Shown one piece after another: positions 16,686-24,559 of a DNA stretch of 63,911 nucleotides (positions are counted from its first letter, which is position 1; every line of letters starts with the position of its first letter). This DNA comes from Thermus arciformis (lineage in GTDB: Bacteria; Deinococcota; Deinococci; Deinococcales; Thermaceae). A program made the position numbers and the translations under genes. The stretch is taken from positions 1-63,911 of the forward strand of contig NZ_FNBC01000010.1 of assembly GCF_900102145.1 (NCBI RefSeq), given 5' to 3'. The notes below the pieces were generated by a model that saw nothing but the letters and a program-made list of their open reading frames with translations, was not told the origin of the DNA and ran no database searches.

Positions 16686-17405
16686 CTATTCCCCTTTCCA
16701 GAGGAGGCGGCCGCAGGAGGGGCAGCGGGTGAGCTGCCCCTGGACCACCTTCTGGGCCACGTGGGTGGGCAGGACTACGTTGCACCCCTCGCAGCGGAAG
16801 ACCTGGCCCTGGCGGAGCATGCGCACCACGCCCGTGCCCTTGCGGGCCCGGCGGATGGCCTCGTACTCCTTGAGCACGGGGGCGGGGATGCCCTGGGCCA
16901 TGGCCTCCCGCTCCTCCTTTAGCCTCAGGATCTCCTCTTCCAGGGCCTCCACCCTCTTGGCGTTTTCCTGGAAGAGCTCCTCTAAACGGGGCCTTAGGCC
17001 CGCCAGGGCCTCCTCCACCCGGGCGATCTCGGCCTCCACCTCCTCCATGGCCTCCATGATGGGGGTGGAGAGCTCCAGGAGTTCCCGGATGCGGTCCTTG
17101 ATCTGCTGGATGCGGTTTTCGTACTGGGTCTGCTCCCGGGCGCTTTGGGCCTGGCGCTGCTCCGCTTCCGCCTGCTTCTCCTTGGCGGTGAGGTCCTCTA
17201 TGTCCAGGCTGTGCCGGGTGTAGCTCTTGCGCAGCTCCGCCTGCCGCTCCAAGAGGTCGGCGAGCTCGGCCTCCAGGGCCTCCACCTGGGACCTTACGGA
17301 GACGAGCTCCTCGGGGAGGCTCTCCGCTTCTTTGCGCAATCGGTCTATCTCCAGGTCTTTCTCCTGAAGCGCGTAGAGTGCCCTCAGTGCCTCCGCCCCG
17401 TTCAC
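16686..17405 (-). CDS. Coiled-coil protein with C-terminal C4 zinc ribbon (DUF164/CT398 type)
   Basis: About 239 residues. Residues 10-170 are highly charged with heptad-like leucines (for example VRSQVEALEAELADLLERQ), a long coiled coil. The C-terminus has RCEGCNVVLP and LTRCPSCGRLLW, two CxxC knuckles of a zinc ribbon. This is the architecture of the CT398-like family, linked in other bacteria to flagellar or RNA-related roles but undefined here. The GTG at 17405 overlaps the MBL stop as GTGA and lies seven bases after TAGAAT; the ATG at 17414 would sit inside that -10 box but is an alternative start. It may thus be read both from the upstream operon and from its own promoter. Confidence 0.85.
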   Translation of the reverse strand: MNGAEALRALYALQEKDLEIDRLRKEAESLPEELVSVRSQVEALEAELADLLERQAELRKSYTRHSLDIEDLTAKEKQAEAEQRQAQSAREQTQYENRIQQIKDRIRELLELSTPIMEAMEEVEAEIARVEEALAGLRPRLEELFQENAKRVEALEEEILRLKEEREAMAQGIPAPVLKEYEAIRRARKGTGVVRMLRQGQVFRCEGCNVVLPTHVAQKVVQGQLTRCPSCGRLLWKGE

Positions 17406-18025
17406 GCCTCCCATTCTAACCCGGCGAGGAAGGGGTTCGTCCGGGCCTCGAGGCCCAGGGTGGTCCCGGGCCCGTGCCCCGGGTGGACCCGGGTCGTTGG
17501 GGGGAGGGCGAGGAGGCGCTTCAAGGAGCGAAAAAGGGTTTTGGGGTCGGCCCCGGGGAGGTCGTAGCGGCCGACGCTGCCCCGGAAGAGGAGGTCCCCG
17601 GAGAAGACCTGGGCTCCTTCTGGGTCGTAGAAGGCCACGTGGCCGGGGCTGTGACCGGGAAGGTGGAGGACCTGGAAGCCGAAAAGGGCCATGCCCTCCT
17701 CCAAAGGCCGCACGGGAAGGGGAGGCTTGGGGATGGCGAAGCCCCAGGCCCGGGCGGCGAGGTCCGCCCCTTCGTACAGGGGGAGGTCCAGGGGGTGGAG
17801 GTAGACGGGGAGGTCCAGGGCCTCCACCAGGGGGGCCACGGCCCCCACGTGGTCAAAGTGGGCGTGGGTGAGGAGGATGGCTTTGGGGGTGAGGCCCGTA
17901 TTTTGGAAGAGGGCCAAGAGCTTTTCCGGCTCGTCCCCGGGGTCAATGAGAACCGCCCCCTCCCCGGTTTCCACCAGGTAGGCGTTTTCCCCCAAGGGGC
18001 CTAGGGTAAGGGGGAAGACCCTCAT
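17402..18025 (-). CDS. MBL-fold metallo-hydrolase (glyoxalase II-like)
   Basis: A 207-residue metallo-beta-lactamase-fold hydrolase. LTHAHFDHVGA is the HxHxDH metal motif, HLPGHSPGHVAFY supplies the third histidine, and SGDLLFRGSVGRYD the bridging Asp. Small stand-alone members act on thioesters such as S-lactoylglutathione analogues or persulfides. The ATG overlaps the stop of the rhodanese gene upstream (ATGA), so translation is coupled. That partnership with a sulfurtransferase suggests low-molecular-weight thiol or persulfide metabolism, as an inference. Confidence 0.88.
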   Translation of the reverse strand: MRVFPLTLGPLGENAYLVETGEGAVLIDPGDEPEKLLALFQNTGLTPKAILLTHAHFDHVGAVAPLVEALDLPVYLHPLDLPLYEGADLAARAWGFAIPKPPLPVRPLEEGMALFGFQVLHLPGHSPGHVAFYDPEGAQVFSGDLLFRGSVGRYDLPGADPKTLFRSLKRLLALPPTTRVHPGHGPGTTLGLEARTNPFLAGLEWEA

Positions 18026-18714
18026 GGCTCGGTGGGCAGGCCCTCCTGGAGCCACTCGTGCATGGAGCCGAGGTAGTTCCGGGCCTGGACCCCGAGGCTC
18101 CTTAAGACGAAGAAGGCCACGGCGCTCCGGGCCCCGGAGTGGCAGTAGACCCCCACCTCCTGCCCCGGCTGAAGCCCGAGCCTTTCAAGAAGCCCCCCTG
18201 GGCTTAAGAAGAGCTCCAGGGGGGCGTTTTTGCTCCCGGGGATGCGCCCGCCCCGGGGGCAGCAGGGGGGGTGGACCTCCCCCCGGAACTCCTCGGGGCT
18301 CCGCACGTCCAGGAGGAGGGGGTGGCGGGCGGCCTCGTCGGCGGTGAGGAGCCAGTCCCGCCGCAGGCGGGCCACGGTGTCCGTCCGCTCGGGCCTGGGC
18401 TCCTCCCTCTCCGTGGCCTGGGGCTCCCAGCCCTCGGTCCAAAGGGCCACCTCGAGGCCCCCCAGGCCCAGGAAGAAGGCGGTGCGGCAGAGGCGGCTGG
18501 TGAGCCCTTCGTCGTAGAGGACCACGGGGCTTTTGAGGCCCAGGGTCTGGAAGAGCTCCGTGAGCCCCGCTTCCAGGGCCTTAAGCTCCGCCTCCTCCCG
18601 CAGGCGGAGCTTGGGGGCGGAGAGGTCCAGGTGCCGGGCCCCCGGGAGGTGGCCCGCCTCGTAGGCGGACCGGGGGCGGGTGTCCACCAGGACCGCGTCC
18701 CTGGGCAGGTCCAT
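18022..18714 (-). CDS. Two-domain rhodanese (sulfurtransferase)
   Basis: A 230-residue protein with two rhodanese modules. The first (about 1-100, with VLVDTRPRSAYEAGHLPGAR) has Asp in VVLYDEGLTS where the catalytic Cys would be, so it is structural. The second (about 120-230) has LLLDVRSPEEFRGE and the active loop VYCHSGARSA, whose Cys would carry the persulfide. It fits thiosulfate or 3-mercaptopyruvate sulfurtransferases. A TATAAT ends seven bases before the ATG, so the message is probably leaderless; a longer upstream reading has no support. It overlaps the MBL gene. Confidence 0.9.
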   Translation of the reverse strand: MDLPRDAVLVDTRPRSAYEAGHLPGARHLDLSAPKLRLREEAELKALEAGLTELFQTLGLKSPVVLYDEGLTSRLCRTAFFLGLGGLEVALWTEGWEPQATEREEPRPERTDTVARLRRDWLLTADEAARHPLLLDVRSPEEFRGEVHPPCCPRGGRIPGSKNAPLELFLSPGGLLERLGLQPGQEVGVYCHSGARSAVAFFVLRSLGVQARNYLGSMHEWLQEGLPTEP

Positions 18715-18721
18715 GGGCCTG

Positions 18722-18727
18722 ATTATA
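18722..18727 (-). promoter_or_regulatory. -10 box for a leaderless rhodanese transcript
   Basis: A perfect TATAAT on the minus strand ends seven bases before the ATG at 18714, so transcription should begin at or near the start codon. The -35 is weak. It is divergent from the Hsp20 promoter 37 bases away. Confidence 0.7.
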
Positions 18728-18763
18728 AGGGGCGCATGGGTAAGCGGGAAGAAGTGAGGGTAC

Positions 18764-18792
18764 TTGACAAAAGGGCGCGCAGATGTTATAAG
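18764..18792 (+). promoter_or_regulatory. Sigma-A promoter of the Hsp20 gene
   Basis: TTGACA at 18764-18769 and TATAAG at 18787-18792 are 17 bases apart. The GGAGGTG ribosome-binding site begins eight bases after the -10. No CIRCE-type inverted repeat is visible, so heat control, if any, is by other means. Confidence 0.85.
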
Positions 18793-18812
18793 TGTATCTG
18801 GAGGTGATGGAT

Positions 18813-19280
18813 ATGGCTCTGGTGCGCAGGGACGCACGCCCCACGGAGATCACCCCCTTCCGGACCTGGGGACCCCTTTCCCTTCTGGAGGAGGCCAACC
18901 GGCTCTTTGAGGAGGTGATGGGCGAGTTCGCCCGGCCCCTCGCCACCGCCTACGTGGCCCCGGCGGACCTCTACGAGACGGACGAAGCCCTGGTCCTGGA
19001 GATGGCCGTGCCCGGCCTCTCCCCTGAGGACCTGGAGGTGAGCCTCGAGGGCACCAAGCTCACCGTCCGGGGCCAGGTGAAGCCCCAGGAGGACGCCAAG
19101 GCCCGCCGCTACTACCTCCAGGAGATCCCCCACGGCTCCTTCGTGCGCACCTTCACCCTGCCCGTGGAGGTGAAGGCGGACGAGGCCAAGGCGGAGTTCC
19201 GCCACGGCATCCTCCGGCTCACCCTGCCCAAGGTGGCCGAGGCCCGGGCCAAGCGGATCCCCATTGAGGTGGTCCAGTAG
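18813..19280 (+). CDS. Small heat shock protein, Hsp20 family
   Basis: A 155-residue alpha-crystallin-type chaperone that holds unfolding proteins in large oligomers. The N-terminal arm (1-50) is followed by the crystallin domain (about 50-140: LVLEMAVPGLSPEDLEVSLE, then HGSFVRTFTLP), and the tail RIPIEVV contains the I-x-I motif that docks onto neighbouring dimers. The ATG at 18813 is seven bases after GGAGGT; the ATG at 18807 is too close to it and the GTG at 18792 lies in the -10 box. The gene has its own strong promoter and terminator. Confidence 0.93.
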   Translation: MALVRRDARPTEITPFRTWGPLSLLEEANRLFEEVMGEFARPLATAYVAPADLYETDEALVLEMAVPGLSPEDLEVSLEGTKLTVRGQVKPQEDAKARRYYLQEIPHGSFVRTFTLPVEVKADEAKAEFRHGILRLTLPKVAEARAKRIPIEVVQ

Positions 19281-19290
19281 CCTCGCCCTG

Positions 19291-19325
19291 AAAACCCCCC
19301 TGGGTCTTCCCAGGGGGGTTTTCTT
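19291..19325 (+). terminator. Terminator after hsp20, possibly bidirectional
   Basis: AAAACCCCCCTGGG at 19291-19304 pairs with 19309-19322 over a four-base loop and runs into TTTTCTT. The AAAA on the left arm would act as a U-run for the convergent aminotransferase gene. Confidence 0.88.
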
Positions 19326-19366
19326 GTGCCACCCCGGGCTGGCCCAAGCCAGCCTGGAGGCCCCGG
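19326..19366 (+). repeat. Partial copy of the dispersed hairpin repeat
   Basis: GTGCCACCCC is followed by the hairpin GGCTGGC (19337-19343) with GCCAGCC (19348-19354) and then GAGGCCCC, matching the shared form CCACCCC-hairpin-GGGGCCCC. The convergent aminotransferase gene ends in ACTTA at 19405-19409, again using the TTA as its TAA stop. Confidence 0.6.
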
Positions 19367-19406
19367 CAAAGGGTCCTCGGGCCAGCCGGGCGAAGGAATG
19401 GGGTAC

Positions 19407-20480
19407 TTATCGGCTTTGGCTTAGGGCCCCTTGGAGCCTCCTCAGGGCCTCCTCCAACACCTCGGGGTAGGTGGCGAAGTTGAGGCGCACGTGGCGGTCG
19501 TACCCCTCCCCGAAGGTCTCCCCCGGGTTCAGGGCCACCCGGGCCTCCCGGAGGAGGTAGGCCGCCGCCTTGGGGATGGGGGTTTTGAGCCAGGCCAGGT
19601 AGGTGCCCTCCGGGGGGAAGTGGCCGAGGCCCACCTCCTTGGCCCAGGCCGCCACCCGGTCCCGGTTGGCCTTAAGCCGCTCCAGGGTGGCCTTCAGCCA
19701 GGGCCCCCCTTCCCTCAGAGCCGCCTTCCAGGCGGCCATGGCCAAGACGTTGGGGAAGGTGTGGGGGAGGTGGCGCTTTAAGGCCTCCACCAGGGGCTTG
19801 GGCCCCACCACCGCCCCTATGGGCAGGCCCGCCAGGTTGTAGGCCTTGCCCGGCCCCAGGAGGGTGAGGGTGCGCTCGGGGAGGAACCGGGCCAGGGGGA
19901 CGTGGGGCCTTTCGTAGGTGAGGGGGGCGTGGAGCTCGTCGGAGACCACGATGAGGTCGTGCTTGCGGGCGATGGCCGCCACCCCCTCTAGCTCCTCCTC
20001 GGTGAAGACCCGGCCCGTGGGGTTTTGGGGGTGGCAGAAGAGGAGAAGCCTTGTGGCGAAGGCCAGGCGCTCCAAGCCCGGGAGGTCCAGCCGGTAGCCC
20101 TCCTCCGTTTCCCGCAAGGGGTTGGCCAGGAGGGTGCGCCTCTGCTCGCGGATGGCGGCGAGGAAGGGGGGGTAGACGGGCACCTGGGTCAAGACCCCCT
20201 GCCCGGGGGCGGTGAAGGCGGCCACGGCGGCGTAAAGCCCCACCACCACCCCGGGCATGAAGGCCACCTCCCCCTCGAGGCCCACCCCCTCCAGGAGGAG
20301 GGCTTTGAGCTCCGGGTCCCCTTCCCGGGGCGGGTAGCCCAAAAACCCCTCCGCCCGCTCGCGGATGGCCCGGCGCACGGGCTCCGCCACCGGGAAGTCC
20401 ATGTCCGCCACCCAAAGGGGCAGCACGTCCTCCGGGTAGGCGCTCCACTTCAGGGAGTCTTGGCGGGGCGGAAGCTCCAT
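19407..20480 (-). CDS. PatB/MalY-type PLP enzyme (aminotransferase / C-S lyase)
   Basis: A 357-residue fold-type I PLP protein. [16 protein letters not shown] at the N-terminus is the hallmark of the PatB/MalY group, [11 protein letters not shown] and [10 protein letters not shown] are the PLP-contact motifs, and [11 protein letters not shown] carries the Schiff-base lysine. Relatives are cystathionine beta-lyases or aminotransferases. Typical members are about 385-395 residues, so it is slightly short. A TAAGAT -10 box ends six bases before the ATG, indicating a leaderless transcript. The stop codon lies within a repeat-like ACTTA. Confidence 0.9.
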   Translation of the reverse strand: MELPPRQDSLKWSAYPEDVLPLWVADMDFPVAEPVRRAIRERAEGFLGYPPREGDPELKALLLEGVGLEGEVAFMPGVVVGLYAAVAAFTAPGQGVLTQVPVYPPFLAAIREQRRTLLANPLRETEEGYRLDLPGLERLAFATRLLLFCHPQNPTGRVFTEEELEGVAAIARKHDLIVVSDELHAPLTYERPHVPLARFLPERTLTLLGPGKAYNLAGLPIGAVVGPKPLVEALKRHLPHTFPNVLAMAAWKAALREGGPWLKATLERLKANRDRVAAWAKEVGLGHFPPEGTYLAWLKTPIPKAAAYLLREARVALNPGETFGEGYDRHVRLNFATYPEVLEEALRRLQGALSQSR

Positions 20481-20484
20481 GGGG

Positions 20485-21327
20485 TTATCTTACCCCCCGG
20501 CCCAGGCGCCTCAGCATGTAGAGGGAAAGGAGGACGAGGAAAACGCTCACCACCTGGGTGGCGGTGAAGAGGCCGATGCCGAGCTCCTCGTTCCGGTAAA
20601 CGGGAAGCCACAAGGGGTTCAGCCGGAAGGGCTCTTCCAGGACGGAGCGGAGGACGCTGTACCAGAGGAGGAAGTTCCAGAAGGCGTAGCCGTAGAAGGG
20701 CTTCTTCCTTAGCCAGTAGAAGGAGAGGGGAAGGAGGATGAGCCCCACCAGGGCCCCGTAGACCTGGGTGAGGTGCACGGGGCCCCGGAGGAGCTCGGCG
20801 CACCGGTAGACCTGGGAGATGTCGTCTATGCCCGGGCAGACCCCCGGGAAGCCCTTGGCCCACTCCGGCCAGGTGAAGCCGATGGGCAAGGAGGTGAGGC
20901 GGCCCGCGGTGTCGGAGCCGTTCATGAGGTTGCCGATCCTCCCGGCCACGATGCCCAAGGCCACCCCCGGGGTGGCGGCGTCCAGGTAGGGCCACAAGGG
21001 GTAACCCCGCTTCCGGTGGAAGTAGTAGAAGGTGAGCGCCCCCCCCAGCACGGCCCCGTGGAAGGAGAGCCCCCCGTGCCAGATGTAGAAGACCTCCATG
21101 GGGTTTTCCAGGAAGTAACCGGGGGAGGTGAGGACGTACCCGAGCCTCGCCCCCACCACCCCCCACACCACGGCCCAGAAGGCCACGGTCTCAAAGCGCT
21201 CCGTGTCCAGCCCCCAGGCCTTGAGCCGCCTTTTGGCGAGCTCAAAGCCGATGAAGATGGCCAGGGTGAGGAGAAAGCCGTACCACTGGACCCTCAAGGG
21301 GCCGATTTGGATCATGGTGGGGCTCAT
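20485..21327 (-). CDS. lgt: Prolipoprotein diacylglyceryl transferase
   Basis: A 280-residue seven-helix inner-membrane enzyme that transfers diacylglycerol from phosphatidylglycerol to the lipobox cysteine of prolipoproteins. [13 protein letters not shown] contains the essential histidine, and [20 protein letters not shown] corresponds to the Lgt signature, though the usual NGE is NGS here. The ATG at 21327 has GGAGG at six bases and overlaps the glutaredoxin stop (ATGA); an inner ATG at 21315 is possible. The window contains a substrate candidate, the lipoprotein at 57487. Confidence 0.93.
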   Translation of the reverse strand: MSPTMIQIGPLRVQWYGFLLTLAIFIGFELAKRRLKAWGLDTERFETVAFWAVVWGVVGARLGYVLTSPGYFLENPMEVFYIWHGGLSFHGAVLGGALTFYYFHRKRGYPLWPYLDAATPGVALGIVAGRIGNLMNGSDTAGRLTSLPIGFTWPEWAKGFPGVCPGIDDISQVYRCAELLRGPVHLTQVYGALVGLILLPLSFYWLRKKPFYGYAFWNFLLWYSVLRSVLEEPFRLNPLWLPVYRNEELGIGLFTATQVVSVFLVLLSLYMLRRLGRGVR

Positions 21328-21563
21328 TCCCGGCCTCCAAGAAGCGCCGCCATGCGCTCGGCGAGCTCCTTCTCCCCGAAAGCCCCTTCCAGGAGCACCT
21401 CTTCCCCCCAAAGGAGCACCGGGACGCGGAAGGTGTACCGGGCGAAGAGCTCCGGATCGCGGTCCACGTCCCGGCGCACGTAGGGCACCCCCAGGGTCCA
21501 GAGGGCCCTTTCCGCCTTCTCGCAAAGCCCGCACCCTTCCCGGGTGACGAAGACGAGCTCCAT
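21324..21563 (-). CDS. Glutaredoxin-like protein
   Basis: A 79-residue thioredoxin-fold protein. [16 protein letters not shown] has the CxxC redox pair near the N-terminus and [16 protein letters not shown] the cis-proline loop. It would handle disulfide exchange in the cytoplasm. The ATG giving [12 protein letters not shown] is preferred; a longer start adds 16 residues without family support. It is coupled to lgt by a four-base overlap. Confidence 0.87.
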   Translation of the reverse strand: MELVFVTREGCGLCEKAERALWTLGVPYVRRDVDRDPELFARYTFRVPVLLWGEEVLLEGAFGEKELAERMAALLGGRE

Positions 21564-21583
21564 GGGGGAAAGCATACCCTGGC

Positions 21584-22063
21584 CTAGGGGAAGATGTGGC
21601 GGAGGACCCAAAGCCCCATGGCCAGGTGGACGAGCACCTTGGCCACCACGCCCCCCATGAGCCCCACCAGGGTGCCCCAGGCCGCCCGTAGGGCCTCCTC
21701 CGGCCGCCTACCCGAGAGGTACTCAAAGAGCCAGGCGAGGAGGAAGGGGAGGGCCAAGACCCCCAAGACCCCAAAGAAGAGGCCCAGGAGCCCCCCTAAA
21801 AAGGCCCCCCAAAGCCCCGCCCGGCCCGCCCCGTAGCGCCTGGCCCCAAAGAGGGCCGCCAGGTTGTCCAGGACCATGGCCAAAAGGGCCAGGGCCCCGA
21901 GGACGGCCCACGCCCCCAGGGAAAGCTCCCGGAAGCCCAGGAGGACCTCATGGAGGAAGGCGGCGAGGAGGATGACCAAGGTGGCGGGCACCAGGGGGAG
22001 GAAGGTGAGGAGGACCCCGAGGAGCCATAGGGCCACGAAGAGCCAGTCCGCGAAGGCGTCCAC
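21584..22063 (-). CDS. DUF456 family membrane protein
   Basis: A 159-residue protein with about five hydrophobic segments, for example [20 protein letters not shown], and a glycine-rich [16 protein letters not shown], which match DUF456. The family's biochemical role is unknown. The GTG start has TAGGCT ending six bases upstream, so it is probably leaderless, and it is divergent from the alanine dehydrogenase gene. It stands 20 bases before the glutaredoxin gene and may share its transcript. Confidence 0.82.
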   Translation of the reverse strand: MDAFADWLFVALWLLGVLLTFLPLVPATLVILLAAFLHEVLLGFRELSLGAWAVLGALALLAMVLDNLAALFGARRYGAGRAGLWGAFLGGLLGLFFGVLGVLALPFLLAWLFEYLSGRRPEEALRAAWGTLVGLMGGVVAKVLVHLAMGLWVLRHIFP

Positions 22064-22141
22064 GGGAAAAGCCTAGGGCCTAGGCCCATGAGAAGGGAAA
22101 GGGACATCTGCCTTGGGCGGCTTCCCGTAAGCTTGGGGCGT

Positions 22142-23203
22142 ATGGACATCGGCCTACCTAAGGAGCGCATGACCCTCAAAAACCTCCCCCTCTTCGCGGG
22201 GGAGGTGCGGGAGGGGCGGGTGGCCCTCACCCCCCAAGGGGTGCGGGAGCTTGTGGCGTTGGGCCACCGGGTCTACGTGGAGCGGGGGGCGGGGGAGCGG
22301 GCGGGCTTCCCCGACGAGGCCTACGAGGCGGCGGGGGCCAGGCTGGTGAGCCGGGAGGAGGCCTTTGGCCGCCCCGAGGTGGTGCTCAAGGTGGCCCGCC
22401 CCACCCTCGAGGAGGTGGCCCTCCTCCGCCCCGGGGCCACCCTTTTCGGCTTCCTGCACCTGGCCGTGGCGGAGTCCTCCCTGGTGGAGGCCATGGCCCA
22501 GAAGGGCCTCACCGCCATCGGCTACGAGCTCGTGGGGGAAGGGGAGAGGCGGCCTGTGCTCAAGGCCATGAGCGAGATCGCTGGGCGGCTCGCCCCCCAG
22601 CTCGCCGGGCGGCTCCTCGAGGCCCCCTTGGGCCCCGGGGTGCTCCTCTCGGGCCTGCCCGGCATCCCCCCGGCGGACGTGGTGGTCCTGGGGGCGGGGG
22701 TCTTGGGCCGGGCGGCGGGGAAGGCCTTCCTGGGGGCCGGGGCCTCGGTCTACCTCCTGGACCACGCCCTTCCCGCCCTGGAGGAGGCGGCCCGGGAGGC
22801 CCCGGGGGCCGTCACCGCCCTCGTCACCCAAAGCCGCTTGGAGCGCTACGTGGCCTTCGCCGACGTCCTGGTGGGGGCGGTGGCCGTCCCCGGGGAGCGC
22901 ACCCCCCTTCTCCTCACCCGGGACCTCCTCGCCCGCATGCGCCCGGGAAGCGTCCTCCTGGACTTCGCCATAGACCAGGGGGGCATCGCCGAGACCAGCC
23001 GGGTGGGGGTCTACCAGGAGATGGGGGTCACCCACTTCTGCCTCCCCAACGTCCCCGCCCTCGTCCCCCGCACCGCAAGCCACGCCCTCACCGCCACCCT
23101 CTTGCCCTTCCTGCTGCGGATGGCGGAAGACCCCCTGGCGGTGCCCGAGCTCCGCCAGGGGGCCTACCTCCTCCTGGGCCAGAAAGGAGGCCACCTAGAA
23201 TGA
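22142..23203 (+). CDS. Alanine dehydrogenase (AlaDH/PntA family)
   Basis: A 353-residue NAD-dependent oxidoreductase of the alanine dehydrogenase/transhydrogenase-alpha family. GRVALTPQGVREL holds the substrate arginine, EVVLKVARPT the lysine, LFGFLHLAVAES the histidine, VVLGAGVLGRAAG the nucleotide-binding glycines and LLDFAIDQGG the aspartate; with all four catalytic residues present, alanine oxidation to pyruvate is more likely than a transhydrogenase subunit. The N-terminus carries a small insertion (MTLKNLPLFAGEVR). The ATG at 22142 has no ribosome-binding site but TAAGCT ends eight bases upstream. Its stop overlaps the CoA-transferase start. Confidence 0.85.
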   Translation: MDIGLPKERMTLKNLPLFAGEVREGRVALTPQGVRELVALGHRVYVERGAGERAGFPDEAYEAAGARLVSREEAFGRPEVVLKVARPTLEEVALLRPGATLFGFLHLAVAESSLVEAMAQKGLTAIGYELVGEGERRPVLKAMSEIAGRLAPQLAGRLLEAPLGPGVLLSGLPGIPPADVVVLGAGVLGRAAGKAFLGAGASVYLLDHALPALEEAAREAPGAVTALVTQSRLERYVAFADVLVGAVAVPGERTPLLLTRDLLARMRPGSVLLDFAIDQGGIAETSRVGVYQEMGVTHFCLPNVPALVPRTASHALTATLLPFLLRMAEDPLAVPELRQGAYLLLGQKGGHLE

Positions 23204-24513
23204 GCTACCGCAAGAAGCTCACCTCCCCCGAGGACGCCGTGGGCCTGATCCGGTCCGGGATGCGGGTCTTCGTCTCCGGCAACGCCGCCACCCCCACCCC
23301 CCTCCTCAAGGCCCTCGCCGCCCGCAAGGACGAGCTGGAAAACGTGGAGCTCGTCCACCTCCTGCAGATGGGGGAAGACCCCTTCGCCTCTTTGGAGATG
23401 GAGGGGCACTTCAGAAGGCGCTCCCTCTTCGTGGGCCCCGCCGACCGGGAGGCGGTGAACCAGGGCCGGGCCGACTACGTGCCCATCATGCTCCACCAGG
23501 TGCCCTGGCTCTTCAAGCGGCGCATCCTCCCCCTGGACGCGGCCATCGTCCAGGTGTCCCCTCCGGACGAGCACGGCTTCTGCTCCTTGGGGGTGGAGGT
23601 CATCGCCACGAAGGCGGCGGTGGAGACCGCCCCCATCGTTATCGCCATGGTAAACCCCAGGATGCCGAGAACCCTGGGGGACACCTTCGTCCACGTCTCC
23701 CGCCTCACGGCCATCGTGGAGCTGGACTGGCCCCTGCCGGAGCTCAAGCGGGAGGGGTTTGGCGAGGTGGAGCGGAGGATCGGGGAGCACGTGGCGGGCC
23801 TCATTGAGGACGGGGCCACCCTGCAGATGGGCATCGGGGCCATCCCCGACGCGGTCTTGGCGAGCCTGGAGGGCCGCAAGGACCTCGGGGTGCACACGGA
23901 GATGATCTCCGACGGGGTCCTCGAGGCCTGGGAAAAGGGCCTCATCACCGGGGCGAAAAAGTCCCTCCACCCCGGGAAGATCGTGGGCACCTTCGTCCTG
24001 GGTTCGGAGCGGCTCTACCGCTTCGTCCACGACAACCCCCTCTTTGAGCTCCACCCCGCCGACTACGTGAACGACCCCTTCGTCATCGCCCAAAACCGCA
24101 AGATGGTGGCCATCAACTCGGCCATTGAGGTGGACCTCACGGGCCAGGTGGTGGCGGACTCCATCGGCACCCGCATCTACTCGGGCTTCGGCGGCCAGCT
24201 GGACTTCATCCGGGGGGCGGCAAGGAGCGAGGGAGGAAAGCCCATCATCGCCCTGCCCTCCACGGCCAAGGGGCATAGCCGCATCGTCCCCTACCTCAAG
24301 CCGGGGGCGGGGGTGGTCACCACCCGGGCGGACGTGCACTACGTGGTCACGGAGTGGGGCGTGGCTGAGCTCTTCGGCCGCTCCTTGAGGGAGCGGGCCT
24401 TGGCCCTCATCGGGGTGGCCCACCCCGACTTCCGGGAAGAGCTTCTAAAGGCCGCCTGGGAGCGGAGGCTTCTCCCCCGGAGCTACCCTGGGGTGGGCCT
24501 CCAGGGGGGCTAA
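23200..24513 (+). CDS. Acetyl-CoA hydrolase/transferase family protein
   Basis: A 437-residue enzyme of the acetyl-CoA hydrolase / 4-hydroxybutyrate CoA-transferase family. LGVHTEMISDGVLE contains the active-site glutamate that forms the acyl anhydride with CoA, and GTRIYSGFGGQLDFIRGAAR and HYVVTEWGVAELFG are the family signatures. It may hydrolyse acyl-CoA or swap CoA between acids. It starts inside the alanine dehydrogenase stop (ATGA), so alanine-derived carbon and acyl-CoA balance may be linked, as an inference. The stop codon opens a hairpin repeat that fills the gap to the convergent surface-protein gene. Confidence 0.9.
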   Translation: MSYRKKLTSPEDAVGLIRSGMRVFVSGNAATPTPLLKALAARKDELENVELVHLLQMGEDPFASLEMEGHFRRRSLFVGPADREAVNQGRADYVPIMLHQVPWLFKRRILPLDAAIVQVSPPDEHGFCSLGVEVIATKAAVETAPIVIAMVNPRMPRTLGDTFVHVSRLTAIVELDWPLPELKREGFGEVERRIGEHVAGLIEDGATLQMGIGAIPDAVLASLEGRKDLGVHTEMISDGVLEAWEKGLITGAKKSLHPGKIVGTFVLGSERLYRFVHDNPLFELHPADYVNDPFVIAQNRKMVAINSAIEVDLTGQVVADSIGTRIYSGFGGQLDFIRGAARSEGGKPIIALPSTAKGHSRIVPYLKPGAGVVTTRADVHYVVTEWGVAELFGRSLRERALALIGVAHPDFREELLKAAWERRLLPRSYPGVGLQGG

Positions 24514-24557
24514 CACCACCCCATGCTGGCTTGCGCCAGCATGGGGGCCCCAAAAGG
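24511..24557 (+). repeat. Stop-codon hairpin repeat between convergent genes
   Basis: The stop TAA is followed by CACCA and a 12-bp hairpin, CCCCATGCTGGC (24519-24530) with 24535-24546, then GGCCCCAAAAGG. This is the same layout as the copies at 11555 and 41918. It fills the 46-base convergent gap almost exactly and may act as a terminator for both sides, although there is no U-run on the plus strand. Confidence 0.8.
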
Positions 24558-24559
24558 CC

